Positions 23,901 through 33,900 of a DNA stretch of 64,000 bases are shown piece after piece (the first letter of the stretch is position 1; each line of letters starts with the position of its first letter). The notes beneath the pieces are model-generated. The model saw only the letters and a program-made list of their open reading frames with translations. It had not been told where the DNA came from and made no database searches. The stretch is from assembly GCA_037176725.1 (NCBI GenBank), contig JAZBRS010000029.1:119817001-119881000 (forward strand), in the 5' to 3' direction. The translations under genes and the position numbers were made by a program. Source of the DNA: Posidonia oceanica (Eukaryota; Streptophyta; Magnoliopsida; Alismatales; Posidoniaceae).

Positions 23901-25272
23901 ACTTGAGCGTGGATTTCTCTCTCCACCTATGGTTGTGAGTTTCTCTTTACAATTGTAGGTGGATGTATTCTTTGGCTATAGCTTGATCATACAAAAAAAT
24001 AGTACTCATATCAGTTAAGTAAGTTCTAAGTCATTAATTTATAAGTTATGTTATTTATTATAGAATTAGCTTTGTAAAACATATAATGGAAATGCAATTA
24101 GAAATATGTGTACATAATATATACAAAAACTAATCAAGTGAAACCTTTTTCTACCTAATAAATCAATGCAACAAAAGACGTTAAAATATAATCAAGTAAA
24201 AAGAATTCTATCAACATATTGTCATAAACCATCCATAATATTCCACTTCTTCCATACTATAGCAAATTCATCCATTTTAATTTTTTCCCCTTTATTACTA
24301 AAGGTTTAGATATTAAACGTTTTACTTTGAGAAAACAAAAGATTAAATGCAAATTCACAAGAAATTGTAAGTGAATATCCAATAAAGCATGTCGTCTTGT
24401 ACACTATAAAATATGCATAAGAAAATCAATATATTTCATTAATTCAACGGAGGCACACCCTAGATTTAATGCTGGCTCGCACCAGCCTAGGCTGCCTAGG
24501 ATTCGTGGGAAAAATTTGTTTTTTTTTTTTGCAAGCAGTTTAATTAAAAATTTTGTTATTTAACATAGAAGATGGCTCCAATATAAACACAACTAATTAT
24601 AATTATTGAATAGAAACCCACCCCTAGCTAGGTTACTACAGCTTGTTCGGTTTTCTATGTAATACGCTAAATAAAATTAAAACAGAATGCGATTCGTACC
24701 ATTGTGAAGCGGTACGAATGACACCGAATGCAATTAATGTTTTATGATAAAAGAAATGAAACCCATTGCATGCATGTTTACGTGACGAATTTGATGATTT
24801 ACGTGCATAATGGTTTAACGATCGAAGATATTCTTCACTGCATTTCGTCTCCTCCCTAGAAAACAGCAGTCGTCTTTTTGTTTTTTCCTGAATTCTGATT
24901 ATTAATCCACTGATGTGTATTTACTTACTACCACTTCCAAACAACAATGGTCGATGGACTCCGATGTAGTTCTATGTCCACCATATATGATGCATGTTTT
25001 GCGCCCCCCGCCGTACATGAGGAGACACTAACATTTGTGAATGCATTGATCATTTGCTGCTGCTGCATGATGCATTAATATCACGTAAATTAAGGAGCTA
25101 CTACCGGTGCACACATCCGACATGCGAAGTGAAGAAGCAAGTCCAGCGCCTAGCGAAGGACACAAGCATCGTCGTCACCACGTACGAGGGAGTTCACAAC
25201 CATCCATACGAGAAGCTCATGCAGACCCTCGCACCACTCCTCAAGCAACTGCACTTCCTCTCCAGATTCTAG
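5545..25272 (+). CDS. Group IIc WRKY transcription factor (WRKY24/43/56 clade), two exons split by a 19.2-kb intron
   Basis: The gene encodes a 181-residue nuclear DNA-binding protein expected to bind W-box promoters. Exon 1 (5545-5912) and exon 2 (25095-25272) join within Arg123. The DNA-binding heptapeptide WRKYGQK is at residues 108-114, followed by a C-X4-C-X23-H-X-H zinc finger (C128, C133, H157, H159). The [18 protein letters not shown] lead-in and the [11 protein letters not shown] tail point to the small IIc clade of Arabidopsis WRKY24, 43 and 56. The N-terminus is Ser/Pro-rich and followed by 14 consecutive glycines (58-71). The first in-frame ATG of the open frame is at 5545; the open frame upstream lacks one. 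The junction AG|gtatgt...ttaag|G is a phase-2 intron at the conserved site (...YPR|SYYRC) of IIc WRKY domains. Size fits the clade. All coding parts are intact. Confidence 0.93.
10740..11560 (+). repeat. Degenerate repeats of an ATTGCAT/AGGTCCT motif inside the solo LTR
   Basis: Variants of AAAATTGCATTTTAGGTCCT recur about every 40-70 bases with heavy divergence. Spacing is irregular, so this is an old, decayed local amplification rather than a clean tandem array. Confidence 0.55.
11881..12699 (+). repeat. Tandem array of about 27 units of 28-34 bp inside the solo LTR
   Basis: Units follow the pattern ACCGTTTTGCGTGCCGC followed by a pyrimidine tract ending CTCGC or CTTGC, mostly 30 or 31 bases. 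A four-unit block (about 121 bp) starting near 12425 is repeated near 12546 with few changes, showing higher-order duplication. Because many units are a multiple of three and lack stop codons, several long open frames occur on both strands. These are artefacts. Confidence 0.92.
13476..13668 (+). repeat. 5' LTR of the copia element (193 bp)
   Basis: Starts TGTAGGAATTACATG and ends CCTTTCA, next to the primer site. It contains the sequence ATTATATAAGGG, a likely TATA box, near 13556-13567. Confidence 0.93.
13696..16626 (+). pseudogene. copia polyprotein remnant: gag start, PR end, integrase, RT, RNase H
   Basis: An ATG at 13696 opens [11 protein letters not shown], which runs directly into the protease tail ([20 protein letters not shown]). 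The capsid, zinc knuckle and protease active site are thus deleted. Integrase follows: the zinc domain WHRRLAHPS lacks its second CxxC cysteine (CNISPLGKS), and the core has LDVWGPA and [11 protein letters not shown] stop lies after this and integrase continues to [15 protein letters not shown]. The reverse transcriptase has [12 protein letters not shown] and the active site YVDDLIIT near 15841. RNase H ([15 protein letters not shown], then [13 protein letters not shown] in another frame) runs up to the LINE insertion and resumes at 19478-19660. Confidence 0.9.
16632..19474 (+). mobile_element. L1-type LINE, 5'-truncated, inserted in the copia RNase H
   Basis: The insert is bounded by ACAAGGCACATTGA (16618-16631) and ACAAGACACATTGA (19475-19488), a 14-bp target duplication with one change, and ends in a poly-A tail after an AATAAA. 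It keeps the C-terminal part of L1 ORF2. Reverse transcriptase: [15 protein letters not shown] at about 16960-17000, and the degraded active site FTDNALLF near 17270. A zf-RVT domain ([21 protein letters not shown]) spans 18350-18540. An RNase H domain near 18870-19090 shows the acidic residues of NVDGS, NNEAE and ESDSR. Several stops and shifts inactivate it. The 5' end, including the endonuclease, is missing, as usual for target-primed reverse transcription. Confidence 0.92.
19663..19855 (+). repeat. 3' LTR of the copia element (193 bp)
   Basis: Same ends and length as the 5' LTR, with about 12 substitutions. The polypurine tract CTTGAGGGGGAG lies directly upstream. Confidence 0.93.
19861..20911. 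other. Unique WRKY intron sequence
   Basis: AT-rich sequence between the copia and CACTA elements. No open frame with recognisable coding character and no transposon ends were seen. Confidence 0.6.
21170..21856. mobile_element. MULE-like TIR element nested in the CACTA element
   Basis: Inverted repeats of about 110 bp: GAGTAAATTTTACATAAA on the left against GAGTAAATTTTATATAAA inverted from the right. Near-identity continues through TTATTACAAATCAAT and AATCAATACCAAACCCTTC. The interior contains a GC-rich GTG/GGC repeat frame (about 21440-21600). No clear target duplication is seen, so the class (Mutator-like by resemblance of its ends to the 3949-5242 element) is uncertain. Confidence 0.78.
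22096..22451 (-). pseudogene. Two-exon protein remnant in the CACTA element, unrecognised
   Basis: On the minus strand, exon 22451-22389 ([15 protein letters not shown]) ends at a GT donor. It joins in phase to exon 22251-22096 ([19 protein letters not shown] and on to QVAQKKKMSTC, then TGA). The acidic/basic, Tyr-rich peptide may be the C-terminus of an element-encoded protein. I do not recognise a named domain. Upstream exons were not found. Confidence 0.45.
23706..25094. other. Unique WRKY intron sequence before exon 2
   Basis: AT-rich intron sequence with no recognised gene. Apart from the splice acceptor at its end, nothing functional was identified. Confidence 0.6.
25095..25272 (+). 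CDS. WRKY exon 2
   Basis: Starts after the acceptor ...TTAAG at 25090-25094. It codes for the end of Arg123 and the zinc-finger half of the WRKY domain ([10 protein letters not shown]...GVHNH), ending with the TAG at 25270-25272. Its GC content is much higher than the intron around it. Confidence 0.93.
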
Positions 25273-25329
25273 CCAATTAATTAGCATCCATACGAAACAG
25301 TGCTTGCTGTTGATTAACTACCTCCTCTG

Positions 25330-25335
25330 AATAAA
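25330..25335 (+). terminator. Candidate WRKY poly(A) signal
   Basis: AATAAA 58 bases after the WRKY stop codon, in the position expected for a plant near-upstream polyadenylation element. Position alone supports it. Confidence 0.4.
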
Positions 25336-27264
25336 GTAACAGAGAATGGGACTCTATGTGTGTGTTTCCATTTGTATGTATGTATGCTTGCCTTGTGAAT
25401 GAAGGCCACAGTTGATATGGTTTTCTTTCAGGTATGTGTTTTCTCTACAAACAAGTGTAAATAAATATATTTCCCTGTGGATTCTGATACGTACGAAATG
25501 AACTTTATCTCGATTAGAAGCAGATATAAGTTCACAAGGCAAGCAGATATAAGTCTGATTCTCCACCCACTCTTTGCGTGATTCTTCATTCTTGAACGTC
25601 TTGGTCACTTTCACAAAGAGTTCCTTTCCTATTTCAAATTCCTCCGAGCTTGGATACCTCTCCTCCTACTGGTCCTTGATTTTTAGAGCTCACCATGGCA
25701 AATCTTCAATCTTCAATTTTTAGAGCTCATGAACAAAAACCTCCCCCATTTTTAGGTGGATTCTCTTTCTCAATTGATGAACAAATAAATCTAAGCTATA
25801 TAAGATCTGATAGCATTCTAGTAACAAGGGAATTAAATAAGGCCCCCAGTGCCACTAGACAGTAGACAAACGTGGTATTCTCTCACTTTCGGAATACCTT
25901 TTTTTATTTTTCTTTTAGTCTCTACTTTTTAGAATGCCCAGCTTTTGGTAGCGGAACGTAGTTTGTATTTTTTTTATAAACTTCATTATTGAGAGTCTGT
26001 TTCATGCCTAAGGCTCCAGTTAATAAAGATTTCGGACGGCAAAAATTATCCAGAATCTTGATTCTGGGCATCAAAATCGAGGTCTATCACAATCCCGATT
26101 TTGCACATGCTATTCATATATATACAAGATATTGTTTGGTTCGGATTATATCATTCAGTTTTGTCCTTTTAGGGCTAGAAAATTAATTGGGATGACAATC
26201 TTGTAATAAATTTATTGTATAACTCATCACTGTCTTAAAAAAGGGTATTATTGCCAAGTTCGTTGATAATATGTTGCATTATGCTAGAATCAATACTTGA
26301 TTGGATTAAATATCATAATCCAAAAATGCACTACATTGCATCTTCTCATCCACCTCAAGCCTGTGCAGAATCTGTCTAACCAAACTCATTTTGCTCAGGT
26401 TTTGGCCATAGTCCAAAATCTGATCAAAGTGAGACCTAAGGCTAGGAAAAGAATAGAATAACTGATGTTATGAATATCAAAGATAGATCGTGCTGTTTTG
26501 ACTAGTGTTCTCTCTCTCTTTCGCAAATTTCTAAGCCTCTGGAATCTACATGAACGAAACACAAATTGGAGACTTGTTTTGACTGCGATAAACGTGAAGA
26601 GTTCCACAAATAACAATTCTTCAGTGTTCCAAACAAATCTCAAGTTCTCATAGATTGCATTAAGTTTGATTTCAATGTTGTGTTGGATGTACGTCGAAGC
26701 GGCAGGAGGTCGAAATGGGGGCGCTCATCACCGCAATGACAGCAGATCTCGACAGGATAATTAAACTAACCCAAAAAGGGAAGCTATTACAGATTACTGC
26801 ATGAACAACACCGATGAGATCCATAGCTGCATGCCTAGTATTTTGTTAAACTATATAAAAGCATGTATATCCGTTTGTAAATAAATACATGAAACCAGAC
26901 AACTAGACCAACAAAAACCAATCAGACAACCAGATAAGTGCCAGGTTGTCCACCTTAGCGAGGAAGGGATTCCCTGTCAGCACATAAAAAAGGAAAAAAG
27001 AAAAAGCCACTATACCTTCCCCATTCATGAACCAAGACCAAAGAACAGCAATAAACAAATCTATTGTACTGTACAGCCAGAGAAGCATGACATCACAGTC
27101 CTTACGGCAACTGACACATGACTAGAGAGCAAAGAGGAGGCCGTGATACACAAAATTGGCTATCATCCCTAGTGAAGGCTACATACCACACATATGACTC
27201 AATCAAAGTTGGCATAGGATGGAACCTCCGACAATTCTTTTCCATCAAAATCTTGAAGTTTCAT
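25336..27264. other. Intergenic region between the two convergent genes
   Basis: About 1.9 kb between the WRKY 3' end and the PIAL stop codon. The right few hundred bases probably hold the PIAL 3' UTR, read leftwards. Open frames here (for example 26395-26643 minus) show no recognisable domain. Confidence 0.55.
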
Positions 27265-27990
27265 CTAGCCAGCATCTCCATCTACTGGACTCTGGGAAGT
27301 TGGTGTCTGAGCAGTACTGTTTGAATTGTACACCGGAGCCTGACTGGATAAACCAGAAGCAGCAGTCGGTGTTGATGGTGACGCCAATGCTTGTAAAGTT
27401 TGTGCTGTGTAGCGAGAAAGTGCTGCAGAATAAGCCCCACCAGTTAGGCTACCCCGCATTCGTCCTGTAGGTCTCCAGTTTGAGTCAGTCGGTGACTCTG
27501 GCAAGTTACTAGTCCTCATGGCAGCCTGTTGAGACCCACCTCCCATATTCTGCATTTGTTCACTAACAGAGGGTCTAAATCTATTGACAGTCACCGTGAG
27601 AGGAGCAGTTGTCATGGATGCTTGCGGTGGTGGCATTCCAGGGTGGTGCAGTCTTGTCATTAATGGTGCACTTGCATGTTTGGCAGCTAACAGATAACTT
27701 GGTTGATTTGCCAAATTCCCAGTTGCAACACCAGTTACATGTTGGGAGGCCTGCTGGACCTTTGGTGAATTGAACCGAAGAGACGGTCTAATTGTATTTG
27801 CCAGCTGGCTCAGGGTCTGGTGGGCATGCACATTCATACGCTGCTGGCGAGAATTTTGAATATCCATATGAGGTTGCAGGAATGGTCCACTACGTCCGGC
27901 AGCTCTAGCTGAGTCTGACGAAGCTCTAGGACTGACTTGATTTTGTGCTGGAAGGCCAACTATTTGCTGGCGTGCCTGATTTGAAAATGG
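27265..27990 (-). CDS. PIAL2: PIAL terminal exon
   Basis: A 726-base phase-0 exon starting PFSNQARQQIVGLP after acceptor GATATAG and ending at the stop codon 27267-27265 (...VDGDAG). The Gln/Pro/Ser-rich tail includes NWRPTGRMRGSLTGGAYSAA, the conserved C-terminal motif of PIAL proteins. Confidence 0.92.
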   Translation of the reverse strand, partial: PFSNQARQQIVGLPAQNQVSPRASSDSARAAGRSGPFLQPHMDIQNSRQQRMNVHAHQTLSQLANTIRPSLRFNSPKVQQASQHVTGVATGNLANQPSYLLAAKHASAPLMTRLHHPGMPPPQASMTTAPLTVTVNRFRPSVSEQMQNMGGGSQQAAMRTSNLPESPTDSNWRPTGRMRGSLTGGAYSAALSRYTAQTLQALASPSTPTAASGLSSQAPVYNSNSTAQTPTSQSPVDGDAG

Positions 27991-30900
27991 CTATATCGAA
28001 GAGGAAGAGCCAAAGATTTGTCAGAATAATGGGACTCAGCAACCAATAGTTGGATCATCTGGAAAAACATACACAAGTGAAGCAATTACCTGCATTATTG
28101 AGTGATGCTGTGCAGAGGATGTTATCCCTGCTGCACCTGATTTGCTAACTCCATCATGAATGACAGCTCGTGAAGGGGATACGCATGAAGCATTGACGTT
28201 GAGAGAGACCGGACTGATTTCACTTATTCTTGGCCTTTTTGCAAGATTTTGATTTTGCATTGCTGGAAGTGCCTGAACTGCTATTGGAGTTCTTGTGATG
28301 TGCCTAGGTATTGGCAGCCTCTGAGCTTCATTTCTGATGATGGAACCTAGTTGTTGCTGTTGTAACTGCAGGTTATTTGCCGCTTGCCTTAGTTGAGGTG
28401 CATTTTGCACCATTGTTTCAGGAACCCTAGTAACAAATAAACTACTCCGGTCTGCAGCATCCATACTGGTATTGACTGGAGCTGTAATCATCTGACCACT
28501 TGTTCTACAAATAGATGGCGACAAATTTGAAGTCAAACTCGAATGTGAAATACCAGAATAAATCTCCCTGCTGACTTGAAGTGCCGCCTGGGCAGTCCCA
28601 GATAAATTGTAATCCCAAAGGGGTTTTCTATCAATAATTTCACAAGGACTGCTTCCTCCCTGTATTGGATAACCAATCTGAGAATCCAACCGTCTTGAAT
28701 TCAGCACTGTGTCATTTTCACAGTCTTCTTCAGCAGTGAGATCCATAATGCTAATCGAGTCACTTACCATCCCAATTGGTTCAGAGCCTGTGTTATTCTC
28801 ATGCTGCCCTGTAAGTGCTCGTTTATGCATTTGAGTCGCATTATTTTGATGTTCCTCAGCAGCTTTCCAGGTACCATCAGCTGAAATAATCACAACTGAA
28901 ACATCCTCTCCAGCTTCAGCTAATATCTGGATGAAAATGTGTTAGTTCGTTCAATAGTGCAAATCATAGTAAGCCAATAGCAATAGGATAGCATGTGGTG
29001 CTTGCCTTAACCATATTCTGATCAATACGTATATCAATGTAGTTGACAGACTGGTTACAATGAGGGCATCGCCAAGATGGCTTCTTTGAATTCATTTCCA
29101 TGTAGGTGCTGAAATCAAAACACTACAAAACAAGACAGTTAATTCTACATGCCTATTATATATAAACTTTTTTGCAGAGAAACATAAAATTCTCACCTGG
29201 TGATGTTTACAAAGATGGCCTTTAACAGGGGTTTTAATTCTCTTAAGGCTGTAGCATAAGTTATAAAACATATTAAGTGATGCTATAAATATTAAAAGTA
29301 AATACAGGAAAAAGCGTCCCAAATAACATATGCGGTGCAGTAGTCGACTTAATAAAGCTCACTGTAATTTTTTATTTACCATAATTGGCTTGTCCTTTCT
29401 ACATAAATAATTAATTAGTCTAGATTAAGGGAAAAAATTTCAAGGACAATATGAAAATCTTGAATCCAACTGATAAAACAAAATTTAGGAACTCAAGATT
29501 TGAAATCTTGGCAACACAAAGGAAGTGGAACTTGCTTGTTTCCTTCTCAGAGTTGCTGCATGTTCAGAGTTCAAGAGAGATTAGTTTTGAACTATTGATG
29601 TCCCAAGGTATCCCCACGTTTCAAGAAAGTTACCAAACAACATGTCCATTATAAATGTTTGTGGTTAATTTTATTGACTTCACGCTTAGAATTAGGAAAC
29701 TAAATTTTTAGTGATTGTTATGGAACAAACCAAATTGATGTCGGTTTGCATATGTGGAAGATACCTTTTTTGTGCTACAACACCCAGACCAGTCGACCAG
29801 TGCAATGCATAGGCCAGCCGGTCCAAGTTTGCTGCAATTTTGGGGACAACGGTAAGCTGAAGACACATACGATTAGGGTAATCCACATAACATTTACCAA
29901 CATGGACTCAAAAAATCTAAAAATGTTAAATGAAACACATGATTAGTCTAAGCTACCTATCCATCTCACTGATGACTTGAAGTTATGTGTTAAAACACTT
30001 AAAATGATGTAAACCAAATTAAACAGATCCTGTTTTCCATTTGAAAGCTTCAGCATGGAAAACAAGCCCTTTTGTTCATCCATCTCTCTTCTCCCAGCCT
30101 TCTTCTTCCTCTAAAAACAATCAAATCATCTTTTACCAATGGAGCATCCTATTAATGAACCATGGAGGCCACTGCAACAGTCAGAATTTTTTCCTTTTAC
30201 CAAATCCTCTAATTCGGGAAAAAAATCTACTGCAATTTGTCTCAGTAAATTTCAAGACAAGTTACCAAATGACTTCTATTATCTTCAATCTAAGAAAGGA
30301 GGAAGAAGAAAATGGGAAGAAATGTTTGAGAGAGTTTATAGGAAAACAAAGGAAGAAGAAGAAGACCTTAACATGAAAAATCAGAAAAAGAAGAAAGACA
30401 ATATATGTCTTAACTTTGAATTATAACTGAAATTTTCCTCCAACAAAAACAAATCAAAATGGAGATCATAAGTGATTCCAAAAAGCAACAGAAATCATGT
30501 TCACATCTAAATAGCATAGATTACAATAAAAACAACATTTCACAAATTAAAACTTTCTTTGAAGATTGATCAAATTTCAAAAATAGTAACTAGAAAACCT
30601 TTTACATTCCATTTGATTTCCCATCTCTCTCTCTTCTAGTTGTTGCTTCTCATGAATGAGGAAGAAGGGTTTGCTACAAGGGTCCAAATTTTAGGATGAT
30701 GCCCATTGTGGAAGATGAATAGAAGTGGAAAATGAGGAGGTGAAAAAACCACAAAGGCAAAACAGGCAGCAACAAGGAACAAGAAAGCAGTGACCCACTA
30801 AATTGCAGGACTTTCCCCTTCATGTTGGGGAAAAAACGATCAACACAAATAGAGAAATGAGTAGGGATAATGATGAAGAATGAGTTAGCACGTTGTCGGT

Positions 30901-33900
30901 CCCCTCTTTCTTAATATATTAGATCTGATCTTAATGAGGTTTTGGTCCACTTGATGAGAAAAATGATCTGTTATATTTCTGCTCGCATGTGTGGGTGCTT
31001 GTGCAGCTACGCTTACGCACTAGGGGTAGGAAAAAGTTAAAGAGAAGAATCCCAAACAAAATATCATGCGTATGGTATAAAACTGAGACAAAAACCTAAC
31101 ATCCAAAAAGAAAAACTTTCAAATAAAAGTTCAAATTACGCTAACCATTTTTTTGAATGGTAATCAGCAATTTTATTGAAAAACGTTTTTTAAAAGGGAG
31201 CTGTTAGAGTTATGCATATATTATTATTATTAGAGTTTTATTAGATAGTAGTGGCTTATTGGGTTATTAGATATCCATTTATGTTGGGTATCTAGTAAAC
31301 CTTATATATATATACTCGTTGGTCATTAATCAATAACATATATCATTATTCCCTCTAATCATCACATGGTACCAGAGCCTAGGGTTTAGGCATCCACCAA
31401 AGAAACTACAAAAAAAAAGGAAGAAAGAGCCGCCACCGGCAGTAGCAATAGGAGAAAGAACCGCTGTCGACAACAACAACGGGCACAGGAGACATCATGG
31501 GCCTCCTCTCAGCCCCTAACCGCCATCGTCTGTCCCTCCCATCCACCATAAGGCCCTCCCCTCCCCTCCCCACAACCGCCAGCCTCCTCCTTCCTCATTT
31601 CTAATGCCGGCTAAAGGGGCAAGACCTCCTAGGGTGTCCAACGGCCTCGATAGCCCCATCAAAGTATCGAATCAGCACGTTTTAGGCCACTAAAGTAGTC
31701 TACTATAGTGATTGTGCATGGATACAGGTTGTCCATGTTTGTGTATGCCCCAAAAAATCATCATTGAGTGTTTTGGGTGGTTTGTGCTCCGGTTTGTGTC
31801 GATTACCACTGTTTTTGGTGAAAATCAAAACATTACGAAATTAAAACCATGGCATCCCGTGAGTCGCTTGTAAAGAATCTTCGTGGAACCTTGGAGAAAT
31901 TAAATGGCAAAAACTACTTGTTGTGGTCACAAAGTTTTGAGACATTTATTGCCGTCCATCGGTAGCTTAAGCACCTCACTCAGTCACTTCCCGATGCTAA
32001 GGATGCAACATACGAGGATTTATACGTCAATGATGTTGCGATTGTCTCCTAGTTAGTCAGTAGTATGGAGTCCAGTGTTGCCTGTGGTGTTATGATGCTT
32101 CGCTCCGTGAAGAAGATTTGGGACACGTTGAAGACTACATATAGGCATGAGAAGAACATTTCTAGAGTATTTGAGGTATATGAGCAGTTGTTTACGCTTA
32201 GCAAGGAGACAGATCAGTGCAGGATCACTATACTGCTCTACGAGTTCTTTTAGACGAGCTTGATGTTTACCAGCCGTTGACAGCTGACATCTGCAAGATG
32301 CGACAGTACAAAGATGAGCTAACAGTAGCCGCCTACCTCTCTAGCCTCAATCCCGAGCTCTCCTCACAGATCCGTCGACAGATTCTAGGTATCGATACTT
32401 GCAGACTACGTTTTCTGGAGTTCAACAGATTTCCACTGCCACACTTGCTCCAGTGTCATAGCTTCTCGGGGTCGGGGTCGTGGCCTTGCCAGAGAGTGAG
32501 GACGTGGTGGACGTATAGATAGTGGAGGACGACCGTGTTGTCTGCATTATGAGTAGACTGGACACAGATCAAATAGATGGTGGCACAAGTTTAGCAAGCC
32601 ACAGTGGGATAATGCTACTATAGAGGTAGCTTCCGCTACACCTACTGAACAAACTATTACCATCTCACAAGCCGACTACGAGTAGTTCCTACAGCTTCAG
32701 GCTACTGACACCACTGCCACTACATCACATGCTACTACCTCAAGTACGAGTGCCTTACTTGCCTCTCGGGATAATTCCTGAATTATAGACTTAAGGGCCT
32801 CTTCTCATATGTCAGGTACACGTGACCTTTTTACCCGTCTCTCTCAGTTATCCGATATTTATTCTGTTTCTATTACTGATGGCCGTTCTTGTTCAGTACT
32901 TGAGGAAGGAGTTATGCAGACCTCTTCCCAGATTAGACTTCAAAAAGTACTAATCTTTTATCTATTAATGCTATTACTAAGCAATTGCTTTGTTATGTGA
33001 CTTTTTTTCCCTTTCACTGTACATTCCAAGATTTACAAATGAGGAAGAGGAATAGTTTGGACCATGAGCAGAGACATAACGTGTACCTGTTGGTTCATGA
33101 CAAGATACCTCGAGGACTTGCATCTGGCATAGGAAGCTACAGCAGGCATAGTCACCGGTCTCATAGGAAGCTGCAGCAGGCATTGCCTTGTATTTCAGTA
33201 TCATCTTTTGATTGTGAGTCGTGTCAGTTAGGTAAACACCATCGTGTTACCTTTAGGCATCTTCGTTTTGTGTCCACTCAAAGTCAGTTTGAATTAGTCC
33301 ATTGTGATATTTGAGGTCCAGCTAGAGTTCCGTCTGTGTCTAGTCATAAGTATTATATTATTTTTATAGATGATTATTCTCGTGTCATAGGTCTACCTCT
33401 TGAACGATCGTAGTCATATTCTTAATATAATCAATTTTTTTATTCAATGAAATAATAAATCAATCCGTTACACCAAAATGTTTACACACTAATAATGCTT
33501 TAGAATTTGTTTAATCAGGGATTCAATCATATTGTGCATCTTTGGGGGTTATTCATCAAACTACTTGTTCTTATACTTTTCAACAAAATGGCAACGTAAA
33601 CACAAATACATACATTCTGGACGTCACCCGCACCATTGTGTTGCAAATGAAAGTTTTAAATTCTTGTGGTTTGATGCAGCTCTTACAGCTTCTTATTTGA
33701 CAAATAGGATATCCTCCACTCCTTTCGGTGGTGAGATTCCTTTTTGGCGTCTTCGTCCAGGTACGGAAATATTCTCACTACCACCTAAGGTTTTTTGTTG
33801 TGTTGTTTTTGTTCAAGACTTGTCTCCTGGTCTTGACAAACTATCCTCTCGTTCTATTAAGTGTGTGTTTGTGGGGTATTCTCGAACTCAACAAGGATAT

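Larger units (their letters stand above)
5913..25094 (+). other. Giant WRKY-domain intron (19,182 bp) filled with nested transposons
   Basis: GT donor at 5913 and AG acceptor ending at 25094, phase 2. About 16 kb of it is accounted for by three insertion complexes: the Tourist/PIF-like element with its solo LTR (6469-13458), copia with its LINE (13476-19855), and CACTA with its nested TIR element (20915-23702). The remaining 5913-6465, 19861-20911 and 23706-25094 are unique, AT-rich and without recognisable genes. Removing the insertions leaves roughly 3 kb of ancestral intron. Confidence 0.88.

Noticed and set aside
30041..30426. Overlapping 95- to 111-codon frames in the PIAL intron
   Set aside because: No domain, AT-rich, Lys/Glu-rich end produced by GAAGAAGAA runs; looks like intron sequence.
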